A stretch of DNA of 60,345 nt from Candidatus Aegiribacteria sp. (GCA_021108435.1 JAIOQY010000128.1:1-60345), one strand, 5' to 3'; shown: positions 16,826 to 26,798, counted from the first letter of the stretch. The notes: generated by a model not told the origin, from the sequence alone. Made by a program: numbers and translations.

Positions 16826-19800
16826 GAAAAATAACAGAGGATAGTAAAAGAATCAGGACTGACAGAATCATTGCGATTCTTGTGGGTCTCGCAGCCGGAG
16901 CTGTTTATCTGATTACCCTTGCGCCAAGTGTCAGTTTCTGGGACAGTGGAGAATACCTGACCTGCAGCTGGACAGCAGGAGTTCCTCATCCTCCAGGTGT
17001 TCCGTTATTTGTTCTTCTTGGAAGATTCAGCACGATTCTGTTTTCTTTTATACCTGCTGTAGCTCCAAGAGTTAATCTGCTCTGTGCGCTCTCCGGTGCC
17101 TTTGCAATTGGAATACTCGCGCGGCTGGTGCAGCGCTGGGGTCACAGGATGAATTTCGACAGGATATGGTACAGACCAATGTCGGTGCTCTCAGGATTGA
17201 TCGCTGCATTCAGCTATTCCATCTGGAGAAACAGTAACGCAACGGAAACATATGCAACTGCTCTTCTTATGACTTTCATCATACTCCTGCTGTTCGATTG
17301 CTGGATTGACAGGTATGCTGAAAAGAACGGAAAAAAATTCAAACCGGACAGCGGTGGCTGGGGAGAGGCAAGGTACCTTTTACTCATCTCATATCTTCTT
17401 ATCCTCGCAGTAGCGAATCATGGAAGCGTTCCGCTTATAGCCGGTCCTCCAATCCTGATGATGTACCTGATTTACGCATTTCGGAAACGAAGCATTATCT
17501 GGAAGAAATCCTGGTTTATTCTCACAATGCTGGGTCTTGTTGTTCTGGCTTTCAGCGTGCATCTCTACATGCCTCTCAGGGCTGTACAGAATCCTGAAAT
17601 CAATGAGACGGATTCAACGAACTGGACTAACTTTTCAAAGGCTTTCAGCAGAGAACAGTACGGAACCACATCAATATTTGAAAGAAAAGGGCCATTTCTG
17701 GATCAGATGAAGCTTTATCTCAAGTACCTGTCCTGGCAGTCCGGACGTGTTGATCATGGATGGGCTCGTCTTCTTGGCGGAAAGGCAGGTTTCGCTGTAT
17801 CCATGCTGATGAAGATAATCCTTGTCTTCGGAACAATATATGGAATATTCGTTATTGGAATGAAGCGGCCGAAGCTTCTGATGTACCTCGGATTACTGTT
17901 CCTGATGTCTTCGGTTCTTTTCATCTTCTTCATATTGAATTTTAAAACAGGTACTGAGGGTACAACTCTTGGGGAAGTTCGCGAGCGGGATTATTTCTTC
18001 GGAGCTTCATTTGCGTTTTTCGCGATATTTTCAGGAATCGGACTTGTATCGATACTTAAAGATTTCCTTCCGGAAAGATCAAAACTGGCATGGATTGCTT
18101 TACTGATACCGGTTGCATCTCTGGCAGCTAATATGCACAGGTGCGACAGGTCCGAATCTTTCTTCGCGCGGGATTATGGTATCAACCTTCTTGAGAGCTG
18201 TCCTGAAAACGCTGTTCTTATAACAAACGGGGATAATGATACATTCCCGCTCTGGTTTGCTCAGGGAGTCCTGGGTACAAGACGAGATGTCATTGTAAGT
18301 AATTTAAGTCTGATGAACACGAATTGGTACGTTAATCAGTTAATAGATCGGGATTCTCTTCTTCTTGATTATAGAAATAAGGGTCTTGTTGATTCTCTCA
18401 GGCCGGTATTTATCTGGGGTCCTCACTACTTTCATGTGAATGCTGAACTGCAGCCCGAGTACTCACCCGTTGATGGTGATATACTGAGATCATCCTTCAA
18501 TCAGGCTTGGCCGTGGGCTATTACGGATGACAGATTGGCCATAGCCATGCCGACCGAACCTTCGGCGAATCAGGGGGCACTTTCAATGCAGGATCTTGTA
18601 CTGCTTGAGATGATACGCAGAAAACCTATACATGGCAGAGAAATCTATTTCGCAGGCACAGTCGCGAGGGACAGCAGACAATTCCTTGAAAATTATCAGG
18701 AGATGGAAGGAATCGCCTATCGTGTGACTGAATCCCAGGTAATCAATGCCGTTAACTCCCATCGAGGATGGCAGCTGATGAATGACTATCAGTTCACGGG
18801 AGTATATGATACTGGCGTTTATAAATGTGATCAGACAGTGCAGTTGCTTCGGAATTATTTATTAGCCTATCACCAGCTGGCATATCACTATCTTTCAATT
18901 GGAGAACCTGACAGTGTTAAGATGACTCTTGATGAAGCAGAAAGGCTTTTCATAACTCTGCCTGACGAATGGGCTGAGATACTTCCAACGAGGGCTGTAA
19001 TCGTAGCGAAGCTGATTGACGGATTATATGGGCCAGCTGCGGCGAGAGATACACTGATAGCCCTTTCAAATGAGATTCGCGATGAAGGTGAGAGACTCGG
19101 AAGACCTGATCTTACTGATTTTGGTAAATATCTCTCGAATCTTGCGACAGGTCTTGATGGTTCTCTTGGTTATCAACAGAAAATCGAGTATGACAATCTT
19201 TTTGAAGTGCTGGATGATGGTTCCATTCCTTTCGCCTGGCTGAAAGTGGAAATGTCTCTGATGTTTTCCGACTACATCGGGGCATACCGTATTCTGGATA
19301 ACTTGCCCCTGCAATCCGATACATTGTCCCTGCAGCTGACTGATCTGGCACACGCGACACTGGAAAGAATAGCGGAAACAACACCGATGAATTCAAGGTT
19401 GAATCCGGTCGAGAGCGGATTATTCATAATATTCGAATATATAGATATATCCAGCTCCACTGAATTCCGGCTTATATCAGATACTTCTCCCGGTGATATT
19501 ATTGAAAGCATGATTGCACTTGCTTCAAGAGGACAGTTGATGTCATCGGTATCATCAGGTCTTGTACTTGCGAACCATATGGATGACCCTGCCCGGGCAT
19601 CGATAATCCAGGCATTCGCGGAAAGAATAATAGAGGACGGAGTTATTCCGTCTATTGAGTGGTCTGAATGGTATCTTACCGAGAGTAACAGAGTGTCACC
19701 TGAGGCTGTCGCATGGATGGCTGCCAAAGCCGGACAACCAGAAATGATGTATGCTTCTCTATCAAGAAGTGAGAATGTATCTGAGGCTCTTCTTGATGAA

Positions 19801-19902
19801 ATTCTCAGGTCTCCCGCTTCATATGCCGCGTCAATTCCCGACCCCGGGCGTGGTTCAGGACGATATTCATGGGTCAACATTCTTGCAGGGGGTTCCTTAT
19901 AA
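16822..19902 (+). CDS. DUF2723 membrane protein (GT-C-like) with TPR-like C-terminus
   Basis: A 1026-aa protein. The N-terminal 430 aa holds about ten membrane helices and the DUF2723 signature: LAPSVSFWDSGEYLTCSW then GVPHPPGVPLFVLLGRF, similar to lipid-linked-sugar-dependent protein O-mannosyltransferase-like folds. LITNGDNDTFPLW follows near 470, and the last 400 aa are helical with TPR-like character. DUF2723 proteins are abundant in Bacteroidota and relatives and are proposed to glycosylate exported proteins; the reaction is unproven. It starts at GTG overlapping the xer stop by four bases. Confidence 0.82.
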   Translation: MRKITEDSKRIRTDRIIAILVGLAAGAVYLITLAPSVSFWDSGEYLTCSWTAGVPHPPGVPLFVLLGRFSTILFSFIPAVAPRVNLLCALSGAFAIGILARLVQRWGHRMNFDRIWYRPMSVLSGLIAAFSYSIWRNSNATETYATALLMTFIILLLFDCWIDRYAEKNGKKFKPDSGGWGEARYLLLISYLLILAVANHGSVPLIAGPPILMMYLIYAFRKRSIIWKKSWFILTMLGLVVLAFSVHLYMPLRAVQNPEINETDSTNWTNFSKAFSREQYGTTSIFERKGPFLDQMKLYLKYLSWQSGRVDHGWARLLGGKAGFAVSMLMKIILVFGTIYGIFVIGMKRPKLLMYLGLLFLMSSVLFIFFILNFKTGTEGTTLGEVRERDYFFGASFAFFAIFSGIGLVSILKDFLPERSKLAWIALLIPVASLAANMHRCDRSESFFARDYGINLLESCPENAVLITNGDNDTFPLWFAQGVLGTRRDVIVSNLSLMNTNWYVNQLIDRDSLLLDYRNKGLVDSLRPVFIWGPHYFHVNAELQPEYSPVDGDILRSSFNQAWPWAITDDRLAIAMPTEPSANQGALSMQDLVLLEMIRRKPIHGREIYFAGTVARDSRQFLENYQEMEGIAYRVTESQVINAVNSHRGWQLMNDYQFTGVYDTGVYKCDQTVQLLRNYLLAYHQLAYHYLSIGEPDSVKMTLDEAERLFITLPDEWAEILPTRAVIVAKLIDGLYGPAAARDTLIALSNEIRDEGERLGRPDLTDFGKYLSNLATGLDGSLGYQQKIEYDNLFEVLDDGSIPFAWLKVEMSLMFSDYIGAYRILDNLPLQSDTLSLQLTDLAHATLERIAETTPMNSRLNPVESGLFIIFEYIDISSSTEFRLISDTSPGDIIESMIALASRGQLMSSVSSGLVLANHMDDPARASIIQAFAERIIEDGVIPSIEWSEWYLTESNRVSPEAVAWMAAKAGQPEMMYASLSRSENVSEALLDEILRSPASYAASIPDPGRGSGRYSWVNILAGGSL

Positions 19903-20435
19903 TGGATATTCATGCCACAACGGTAATAGGAATTGTCCGTAACGGGAAAGCAGCCATGGCTGCTGATGGTCAGGTAACCCTGGGTGAGACAATTGTAAAA
20001 AGCACGGCGCGTAAAATTCGGAAATTATATTCGGGAACTGTACTTGTAGGATTCTCCGGTACTGGAGCGGATGCTTTTGCGCTTGTTGAGAGACTTGAGG
20101 AAAAACTTGAAGCGGCAAGAGGCAATCTGCCTCGTGCAGCGGTAGATCTCGCAAGGGAATGGAGAACTGATAAGTATCTGAGGCAGCTTCAGGCTCTGAT
20201 TGCTGCTGTGGACAGAGAACACGCTCTTATAATTGGTGGTTCAGGTGAAATCGTTGAAGCAGAAGATGGCATTGTTTCAGTAGGTTCCGGTCAGGCGTAC
20301 GCACTGGCAGCGGCCAGAGCGCTTGACAGGCATACGCAGATGGGACCGTCCAAAATGGCTCTTGAAAGCATTTCTGTTGCTTCAGGAATCTGTATCTACA
20401 CCGGTGGTGACATACAGGTAGAGGAGCTTTCCTGA
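19902..20435 (+). CDS. hslV: ATP-dependent protease HslVU, peptidase subunit
   Basis: A 177-aa proteasome-like peptidase. The N-terminus MDIHATTVIGIVRNG places the catalytic N-terminal Thr after a short propeptide ending HAT, as in HATT-type HslV. AADGQVTLGETIVK and VGFSGTGADAFAL are family blocks. The ATG at 19902 shares a base with the previous stop. An upstream start at 19869 is open but overlaps the preceding gene without adding family sequence. hslU follows with an overlap. Confidence 0.95.
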   Translation: MDIHATTVIGIVRNGKAAMAADGQVTLGETIVKSTARKIRKLYSGTVLVGFSGTGADAFALVERLEEKLEAARGNLPRAAVDLAREWRTDKYLRQLQALIAAVDREHALIIGGSGEIVEAEDGIVSVGSGQAYALAAARALDRHTQMGPSKMALESISVASGICIYTGGDIQVEELS

Positions 20436-21748
20436 TGGACAGTATACTTACACCTGCTGAAACCGTTCAATGGCTTGACCGGTATGTAATAGGTCAGGGA
20501 AATGCTAAAAGAGCAGTTGCGATTGCACTTCGTAACCGATTCAGAAGACGGAATACTCCCGAAGCCGTAAGATCCGAAATATATCCAAGCAATCTGATAA
20601 TGATGGGTCCTACTGGAATCGGAAAGACTGAGATAGCACGAAAAATAGCTGATCTTACCGGAGCTCCATTCGTGAAAGTTGAAGCAACGAAATACACTGA
20701 AACAGGTTATGTCGGACGTGATGTAGAATCAATGGTAAGATCTCTGGTTCGCAAGGGAGTGAATATCGCGGCGGAGAATGCCCGAAGGAATCGAGAAGAG
20801 GAAGTAAAAGAGAATGTCACCGCGAAACTTATCGAAAGCCTTCAGAAAACAGGCTACAGTTCAAGAACGAGCAGCGAACTCAGGAGTATGCTTGAAAAAG
20901 GTATTCTGGAGGATACCGAGATTGAACTGATACTCGCTGAGAATACACCTCATATGGAAATATTCCCTATAATGCCTGGCGCTGGTTTTGATAATCCAGC
21001 AGGTGAGAACCTCAAGAACCTCATGAATAAAATGATCGGCACAAGAAGAAGACGCAATAAATTACCGATATCCAAGGCTCGTCCTAGACTGCAGGAGGAT
21101 GAGATGAGAAGGCTTCTTGAGGGAAGCGGTCATATCGAGCAGGGACTTGAACTGGCACAGGAAGAGGGAATCATCTTCATTGATGAGATAGATAAAATTA
21201 TAGGTTTCAATGAGAGTAAAGGACCTGATGTCTCAAGAATGGGAGTTCAGCGGGATCTTCTTCCCGTAGTTGAAGGATGCACTGTTCAGACAAGGTGGGG
21301 ACCTGTTAAGACAGATCATATACTTTTCATAGCAGCCGGAGCATTTCACGGATCCAGTCCTTCGGATCTGATTCCTGAGCTGCAGGGTCGATTTCCCATG
21401 AGGGTTACACTTGACCCCCTTTCTGAGGAAGATCTTCTCAGAATTCTGATCGAACCGGAGAATTCTCTCTTAAGTCAGTACACCGCGCTACTTGAAGCGG
21501 ATGGAGTATCACTTCAATTGAATAGAAAAGCAGCCGCAGTAGTTGCGAAAACAGCAAATTATCTGAACGAGGAAACGGAAGATATTGGAGCCAGAAGATT
21601 AAGACCTGTATTGAGTTATCTTCTTGATGAGCAATTGTTCGGAGCACCTGATCTCGTTCAGGGGAAAGTAAGGATTACCGTTAAGACTGCATCTTCCATT
21701 CTTGCAGACCTTGCTGATCGAAGAGAAGATGGTAATTATATACTCTAA
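20435..21748 (+). CDS. hslU: ATP-dependent protease HslVU, ATPase subunit
   Basis: The AAA+ unfoldase partner of HslV, 437 aa. Features in order: YVIGQGNAKRAVAIALRNR near 15, Walker A GPTGIGKTEIARK near 60, KVEATKYTETGYVGRDVE, the intermediate I-domain (about 110-240), Walker B IIFIDEIDKI, and the C-terminal sensor region IGARRLRPVLSYLLDE. The ATG overlaps the hslV stop (TGATG), so the two are coupled. Confidence 0.96.
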   Translation: MDSILTPAETVQWLDRYVIGQGNAKRAVAIALRNRFRRRNTPEAVRSEIYPSNLIMMGPTGIGKTEIARKIADLTGAPFVKVEATKYTETGYVGRDVESMVRSLVRKGVNIAAENARRNREEEVKENVTAKLIESLQKTGYSSRTSSELRSMLEKGILEDTEIELILAENTPHMEIFPIMPGAGFDNPAGENLKNLMNKMIGTRRRRNKLPISKARPRLQEDEMRRLLEGSGHIEQGLELAQEEGIIFIDEIDKIIGFNESKGPDVSRMGVQRDLLPVVEGCTVQTRWGPVKTDHILFIAAGAFHGSSPSDLIPELQGRFPMRVTLDPLSEEDLLRILIEPENSLLSQYTALLEADGVSLQLNRKAAAVVAKTANYLNEETEDIGARRLRPVLSYLLDEQLFGAPDLVQGKVRITVKTASSILADLADRREDGNYIL

Positions 21749-21777
21749 CTTAAAAATGGAAAGGCTGATATTCTAAA

Positions 21778-22359
21778 ATGCATCGATCAGTCAATGAAGT
21801 TGCATACAAAATCGTATACTATGGACCGGGACTATCGGGGAAAACTACTAATCTGAGAAGAATCCGTGATATTATTACTCCCGAGCATAGAGGGCGTCTG
21901 GTTACATTATGCACACGCGGGGAACGAACAGTCTTTTTTGATTTCCTTCCGATCAATTTTGCGACCATCGGAAAGGATCGTATAAGGCTTCATCTATATT
22001 CAGTTCCAGGTCAGGCCTACTACTCACTAAGCAGGCGAGTAATACTCGACGGAGTTGATGGTGTTGTTTTTGTAGCTGACAGTCAGACTGAACGACTGGA
22101 TGCGAACCTTGACAGTATTGAAGATCTGGAAAGTAATCTTGAATCATATGGTATGGATCTGGAACAATTGCCCACCATATTACAGTTCAATAAACGTGAT
22201 CTTCCATCTATTGCTCCCCTTGATGAACTTGAGAAACAGTTGAACAGACATACCTGGGCAACAGTTGAATCAGTTGCAATTGGCGGATCAGGACCGGTAG
22301 AAACGCTAAAACTCATGTCTGCTGTTATAGCCAGACATCATGTGGATCAGCTCTCCTGA
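21778..22359 (+). CDS. MglA-type Ras-like GTPase (copy 2)
   Basis: A 193-aa paralogue of the GTPase at 11643. Motifs: YYGPGLSGKTTNLRR (P-loop), RTVFFDFLPI, LYSVPGQAYY, and QFNKRDLP (NKxD). It follows hslU after 29 nt. Two diverged copies in one 10-kb stretch suggest separate polarity or trafficking switches. No MglB/roadblock partner is next to either. Confidence 0.88.
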   Translation: MHRSVNEVAYKIVYYGPGLSGKTTNLRRIRDIITPEHRGRLVTLCTRGERTVFFDFLPINFATIGKDRIRLHLYSVPGQAYYSLSRRVILDGVDGVVFVADSQTERLDANLDSIEDLESNLESYGMDLEQLPTILQFNKRDLPSIAPLDELEKQLNRHTWATVESVAIGGSGPVETLKLMSAVIARHHVDQLS

Positions 22360-22433
22360 ACCTGAGCAATCTTTATTCAGCCAGCAGATATTATCAGATG
22401 TTTTCAGAATACTCAATGAAATACAGCTGAGAA

Positions 22434-24626
22434 ATGTCAATTAGAAAATATTTGATTCCTGCGTCAGTAATTGTACTTGCTGTCACCGGCGGGCTGCTTT
22501 TCAGAAGCTGGTTTTCAGACAGCATAATGCCTCCTCCTTCAAGAATGCAGGGTGAGACTACACAATCGTACAGATATGCGATGATGATCTCGGAAGGGCG
22601 GGGGATACCTGCTAAAGATACGCTTGTTATGCATCCTGAAGGAATGTCAACATCAGAGAACTCCATTTTCGAGGAATATTTAGCCGGAGGGCTTCATAGA
22701 ATTACAGGTGGTGATTTCAATAGTTTTCTCCGTTTATTCTGTCTGCTGTTTCCCCTACTGACAATCCCTGCATTATACTTCTGGCTCCGTGCATGTAACT
22801 ATACTATCCCGTATGCACTTGCGGGTTCCTCACTTTACGCTTTTCTCCTGCCGGCTCTACTAAGAGCAAGGGGTGAATCATTCTACAGAGAAACAATAGC
22901 GCTTCCTTTGATAATTATCTTAGGATGTCTTACCGAAAGAGCGCTTTCAAAGAAGAATCTGGACTATTGGAAAGCATGTGCTGCTTATATAGCTCCGGGA
23001 GTAATTCTGTTTCTTGCTCTTGCCGCATGGAAAGTTACTGCGGCAGTATCCTTTTTTCTGCTTCTTTACGTTCTATGGAAAGAATGCAATACGGGGCAGG
23101 TTCCGCGAAAACTACGGATATCGCTTGCACTTGCGCAGATCTCAGCTGCAGTTCTTCTCACTCACATGAGGCACGACGCCGCATGGATAAGTCCCGCCAC
23201 CGTAATGGCTCTTTTTCTCATAGTGCCCTCATCAGGAAAGAAATGGCTGTTCTGGACAGCTTCAGCTCTTGCTCTGACATCTGCTATGGTGGGTTCCGGT
23301 TCAACGGGACATGTCGGAGCGGTAATAATGGCAAAACTCCGGTTCTGTTTTGCTCATCCATCAGATCCATCCTTACTTTCAGCCGACGCGAGACTGTTCT
23401 GGGTTTCCGGCTATACATCGCCATCTCCTGCTCAGTTCCTTTTCCTGTTCGGGATTCCTGTCATAGCGGCAATACCGGGAATACGTTCATTTTTCAGGAC
23501 AAAAAGAAATACGCTGCTTTTCTGGTTTCTACCATTATCGCTTGCCGGATACCTTTTCTTTGACCGTCTTCATATCCTGCTCGCTGTTGCACTGATCCCG
23601 GTCATTACAGAATCACTTAAAAAAACATGGGCGATCATACCGGTTGTTGTACTGATTATCACTCATTCGATTTTCCCTGGAAGTATAGCTGAAGCGATCT
23701 CATTCACCGGTCTTGAATTCAGAAATACCGCATCACTTCTGAACGATACTGAAGTGGACGACATGATATTATGGATTGACAGAGAATCAGAGCTGAATGA
23801 AGCATTTCTCAGTTTCTGGCATATTTCGGGTCTGATATCAGCCTATGCGGAACATCCTGTTGTAACTCATACATTCTTCGAAAGTGAAGATAACAGAAAT
23901 ACAATAATCAGATTTGCTGAATTAATATTCCAGCCTGAAGACAGTCTTCTCAGCTTCATGAAAGAGAAAGAATGTGATCTCGTAGTTTATCAGGCGGATT
24001 TCCTCTTTGATAGGAGTTACTCAGGATTGTGTTATCTGGCTGGATTGACTGATATTCCCCCGGATGCGGTTGCACTCGAAATGCATTACAATCCTTCCTC
24101 ACTTGATTCGTTTTCACTTGTCTTTCAGGGTCCCTCTCTTCGGATATTCAGAGTGGGAAATATTGAGGATATCTCCCGCAGAGATTTTCTGTTTGAGGAG
24201 CGCTATTCTCACTGCTGCGATAATTATGATAGTGTGAGAGCGTTTCTGGCAGACCCGCGATCGGCGTCCGGTTATCTTGCCGATACGGGTCTCGAGAGAA
24301 ATGATCCTGATATGCTTTCAGCTGCTCTTCTACTTGGAGTATCGGGTGGAGGACCGCAGGATGTGACACATATGATGTTAAATGATCTGATTCAAATGTA
24401 TATTCAGGGTGATTACAACCTTGATTATCTTGCTGAGGATATTGAGACATTCATGTACTGGTGCGGTTCAATATCGGAGTTAAGACTGCTTCTGGCAAGA
24501 TTCTATGCTTCAAGCGCCAGATATTCAGATGCAATACATGAGTATGGTTTGCTTCTGGAGGAAGATCCTGGAAATGTTGAAGCCGCGAAGGAGATGCAAA
24601 TGCTTCTGAACGGGGTTCGTTCATGA
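22434..24626 (+). CDS. Polytopic membrane protein, STT3/GT-C-like, with C-terminal TPR-like repeats
   Basis: A 730-aa protein with about 11 membrane helices in the first 420 aa, then a soluble domain ending in TPR-like helices (SSARYSDAIHEYGLLLEEDP). The first loop, GETTQSYRYAMMISEGRGI followed by HPEGMSTSENSIFEEYLAGG, recalls the STT3/PglB external loop, where lipid-linked oligosaccharide is transferred to protein. The similarity is in layout and short motifs only, so the oligosaccharyltransferase call is tentative. It is probably cotranscribed with dapF, which overlaps its end. Confidence 0.6.
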   Translation: MSIRKYLIPASVIVLAVTGGLLFRSWFSDSIMPPPSRMQGETTQSYRYAMMISEGRGIPAKDTLVMHPEGMSTSENSIFEEYLAGGLHRITGGDFNSFLRLFCLLFPLLTIPALYFWLRACNYTIPYALAGSSLYAFLLPALLRARGESFYRETIALPLIIILGCLTERALSKKNLDYWKACAAYIAPGVILFLALAAWKVTAAVSFFLLLYVLWKECNTGQVPRKLRISLALAQISAAVLLTHMRHDAAWISPATVMALFLIVPSSGKKWLFWTASALALTSAMVGSGSTGHVGAVIMAKLRFCFAHPSDPSLLSADARLFWVSGYTSPSPAQFLFLFGIPVIAAIPGIRSFFRTKRNTLLFWFLPLSLAGYLFFDRLHILLAVALIPVITESLKKTWAIIPVVVLIITHSIFPGSIAEAISFTGLEFRNTASLLNDTEVDDMILWIDRESELNEAFLSFWHISGLISAYAEHPVVTHTFFESEDNRNTIIRFAELIFQPEDSLLSFMKEKECDLVVYQADFLFDRSYSGLCYLAGLTDIPPDAVALEMHYNPSSLDSFSLVFQGPSLRIFRVGNIEDISRRDFLFEERYSHCCDNYDSVRAFLADPRSASGYLADTGLERNDPDMLSAALLLGVSGGGPQDVTHMMLNDLIQMYIQGDYNLDYLAEDIETFMYWCGSISELRLLLARFYASSARYSDAIHEYGLLLEEDPGNVEAAKEMQMLLNGVRS

Positions 24627-25432
24627 AACTTGAATTCATGAAGATGAGTGGCGCGGGAAATGATTTCATTATGTTCAATAACATGGATTCATCCCTTGAT
24701 AGTATTCTGAGTACTGATTTTATTCGAACTGTATGTCAAAGAGGGCTATCTGCAGGAGCAGACGGTCTGATTGAAATGAAAGCCGATACGGAGTATCCAT
24801 TCAGAATGAAGTACTACAACAGCGATGGAAGTCCGGCTGGAATGTGCGGGAACGGGGGAAGGTGTGTAGCGGTGTATGCAGCTCTGCAGGGCATCGTCAC
24901 GGACAGCAGTGCATTTTCATTCAGAAGTGATGCTGGAATTCATAAGGCGGAAATAACAGGTTCAGACACTGCAAGAATCTGGATGACGAACCCGGATATA
25001 CACTTTCTCAATAAACCATTTGAACTTCCGTCTGCGAAAAATATATTGATATCCTTCCTGGACACCGGTGTTCCGCAGGTTGTGGTGTTCACAGATAAAG
25101 ATAATTTCGATGGTTTTAATGAACAGGCGCCTTTACTTAGAAGGAATGAGATATTCGGTGCTGCCGGAGCTAATGTAAATTATGTTTCCATTCTAGGTGA
25201 CTCAAGAATCATGATAAGGACCTGGGAGAGGGGTGTAGAAGGAGAAACCCTCGCATGTGGAACAGGAGCTGTCGCTTCAGCTATTTGCATGAATCTGCTT
25301 TATAATCAGAAAACACCTGTTCAGGTTCAGGTGAAGAGTGGACGGATTCTCACAGTTGGAAAGAGCGGAGACGGCTGGTGGCTTGAAGGTGAGGCAAGAC
25401 CTGTCTATTCCGCGGTTCTTCTGAATCTTTAA
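24623..25432 (+). CDS. dapF: Diaminopimelate epimerase
   Basis: Converts LL- to meso-diaminopimelate for lysine and peptidoglycan. The 269-aa protein shows MKMSGAGNDFIMF, the first catalytic Cys in MCGNGGRCVA, and the second in ACGTGAVASA. The ATG overlaps the previous stop (ATGA). Meso-DAP peptidoglycan fits the diderm inventory of the window. Confidence 0.96.
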   Translation: MKLEFMKMSGAGNDFIMFNNMDSSLDSILSTDFIRTVCQRGLSAGADGLIEMKADTEYPFRMKYYNSDGSPAGMCGNGGRCVAVYAALQGIVTDSSAFSFRSDAGIHKAEITGSDTARIWMTNPDIHFLNKPFELPSAKNILISFLDTGVPQVVVFTDKDNFDGFNEQAPLLRRNEIFGAAGANVNYVSILGDSRIMIRTWERGVEGETLACGTGAVASAICMNLLYNQKTPVQVQVKSGRILTVGKSGDGWWLEGEARPVYSAVLLNL

Positions 25433-25484
25433 GCGTAAGAATAACGGAGGTAATTTGAATATCTATTCACTTCGTCGTTTCAGA

Positions 25485-25560
25485 GCGGGTATAACTCAGT
25501 TGGTAGAGTGTCAGCTTCCCAAGCTGAATGTCGCGGGTTCAATCCCCGTTACCCGCTCCA
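25485..25560 (+). tRNA. tRNA-Gly (anticodon CCC)
   Basis: A 76-nt cloverleaf: acceptor GCGGGTA pairing with TACCCGC, anticodon arm TCAGC-TTCCCAA-GCTGA giving anticodon CCC, T-arm loop TTCAATC, discriminator T and an encoded CCA end. It lies 52 nt after dapF. A long plus-strand frame runs straight through it into the downstream gene; see that entry. Confidence 0.95.
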
Positions 25561-25562
25561 GT

Positions 25563-26150
25563 ATTATTCTGGTAATTGTCCTGTTTGCTGTTTCAACATC
25601 ATTTGCTTCATTTCAGGATCAGCGGAACCTCTGGCTGGATGCATCCGGATTCAATATCCAGTCTGAGGAGAGTACGAACTGGAATCAGTATTCCGAGAGA
25701 ATGCTTAAGTCTCAGCTGAAAAACGGCAATAGAAAAGCTTTTATTCCTCTGATCTGTCTTCTTGTCAACAGTGGAAGAATTGCTGAAGCAGAAATCTGGA
25801 TGGAAGGAAGGGGGTGTATTATTCCTGTAACCAGAAGAGATTTAGGAATTGCTCTTTCATGGTACGGTCGATTCCAACTATACACTGCCATCTCAAATGA
25901 ACTGGATATTCCACCTGATCTTCAGAATGATGATCACGGATCTACTATTGCTGCTGTACTGTCACAGGGCTGGATGCATACATCACCTGACGGGAAATTT
26001 CATCCTGATGCGTTTATCAGTCCCGCAGATCTTGAGCTTATATCAGATATCTTTTTCTCATCCTCTTTTTCCTGGGACGAGAACTGGATAGGTATGAATG
26101 CGCTTGACAGTCTGTTTAATTCAGGAAATGCTGAAGGTGGTTACAGATAA
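25563..26150 (+). CDS. Secreted protein of unknown function starting at a tRNA 3' end
   Basis: A hydrophobic signal-peptide-like segment (SIILVIVLFAVSTSFASF) begins within two bases of the tRNA-Gly CCA end, followed by about 170 aa with weak helical-repeat character. No ATG, GTG or TTG lies between the tRNA and the signal peptide. The only in-frame standard start is TTG 25455, upstream of the tRNA, next to GGAGGT, which would translate the whole tRNA. More plausible is initiation at ATT 25563/25566 or CTG 25569 on a transcript released by tRNA 3' processing. The product is unrecognised; the start is unresolved. Confidence 0.55.
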   Translation: MILVIVLFAVSTSFASFQDQRNLWLDASGFNIQSEESTNWNQYSERMLKSQLKNGNRKAFIPLICLLVNSGRIAEAEIWMEGRGCIIPVTRRDLGIALSWYGRFQLYTAISNELDIPPDLQNDDHGSTIAAVLSQGWMHTSPDGKFHPDAFISPADLELISDIFFSSSFSWDENWIGMNALDSLFNSGNAEGGYR

Positions 26151-26158
26151 TCAGTGAT

Positions 26159-26794
26159 TTGAAACCCAGGAACCAGTGGAAATATCCTGTTATGATAAAA
26201 CATGAAATTCAGCGGATAACCAGTGATATCTCAAAGAGGCTTCCCGTTGTACCTGCCTTGATAACATGGATTCGTCTGCTTGGTGTTCCGGCAATCCTGC
26301 TGGTTATCTATCATTCTCATAACATGAAACTGCTTTTCTGGATAATACTTGTCTGCAGCATATCTGATTATCTCGACGGCTGGGTAGCAAGGAGGTTGAA
26401 ACAGACCTCATATCCAGGCAAGGTGATGGATTTTATCGCTGACAAGTTATTTCTCTCAATAGCTCTCTTTTCACTCTCTATTTCTCTTGGAGCTATCGAT
26501 ACTGTAAGCGCCAGCATTCTTGCGGGTTATCATCTCCTGATGCTGCTGGTTCTTTCAGTGATATCCTGGAGCATTCTCGTTCCTGTTGTCACTATAACAA
26601 CAGGAGAACGTCTGGCGGTTCTTTTCAGTTATATTCTCCTTATCGTTGCCTCTGGCAAAATGGCTTTCCCCGATAAACATATATTTATGTCGCTGCACTG
26701 GCCGTTGACTGTAATAGCTCTTCTCTCAGCTTTAGCAGGTCTACTGAGTTATGTGCGGCTTCTTAAGAGACTGCTTTCACGGATTCTGGAGTAG
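26159..26794 (+). CDS. CDP-alcohol phosphatidyltransferase (PgsA-like)
   Basis: Joins CDP-diacylglycerol to an alcohol such as glycerol 3-phosphate. The 211-aa membrane protein carries the complete motif D-x2-DG-x2-AR-x8-G-x3-D-x3-D as SDYLDGWVARRL, then GKVMDFIADK. About five membrane helices follow. The TTG start at 26159 and ATG at 26192 are both possible; neither has a strong ribosome binding site. The substrate is likely glycerol 3-phosphate but is not proven by sequence. Confidence 0.82.
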   Translation: MKPRNQWKYPVMIKHEIQRITSDISKRLPVVPALITWIRLLGVPAILLVIYHSHNMKLLFWIILVCSISDYLDGWVARRLKQTSYPGKVMDFIADKLFLSIALFSLSISLGAIDTVSASILAGYHLLMLLVLSVISWSILVPVVTITTGERLAVLFSYILLIVASGKMAFPDKHIFMSLHWPLTVIALLSALAGLLSYVRLLKRLLSRILE

Positions 26795-26798
26795 ACCA

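Noticed and set aside
22925-23563. 212-codon ORF inside the STT3-like gene
   Set aside because: A Ser-rich shifted frame over hydrophobic codons of the real gene; no start signal of its own.
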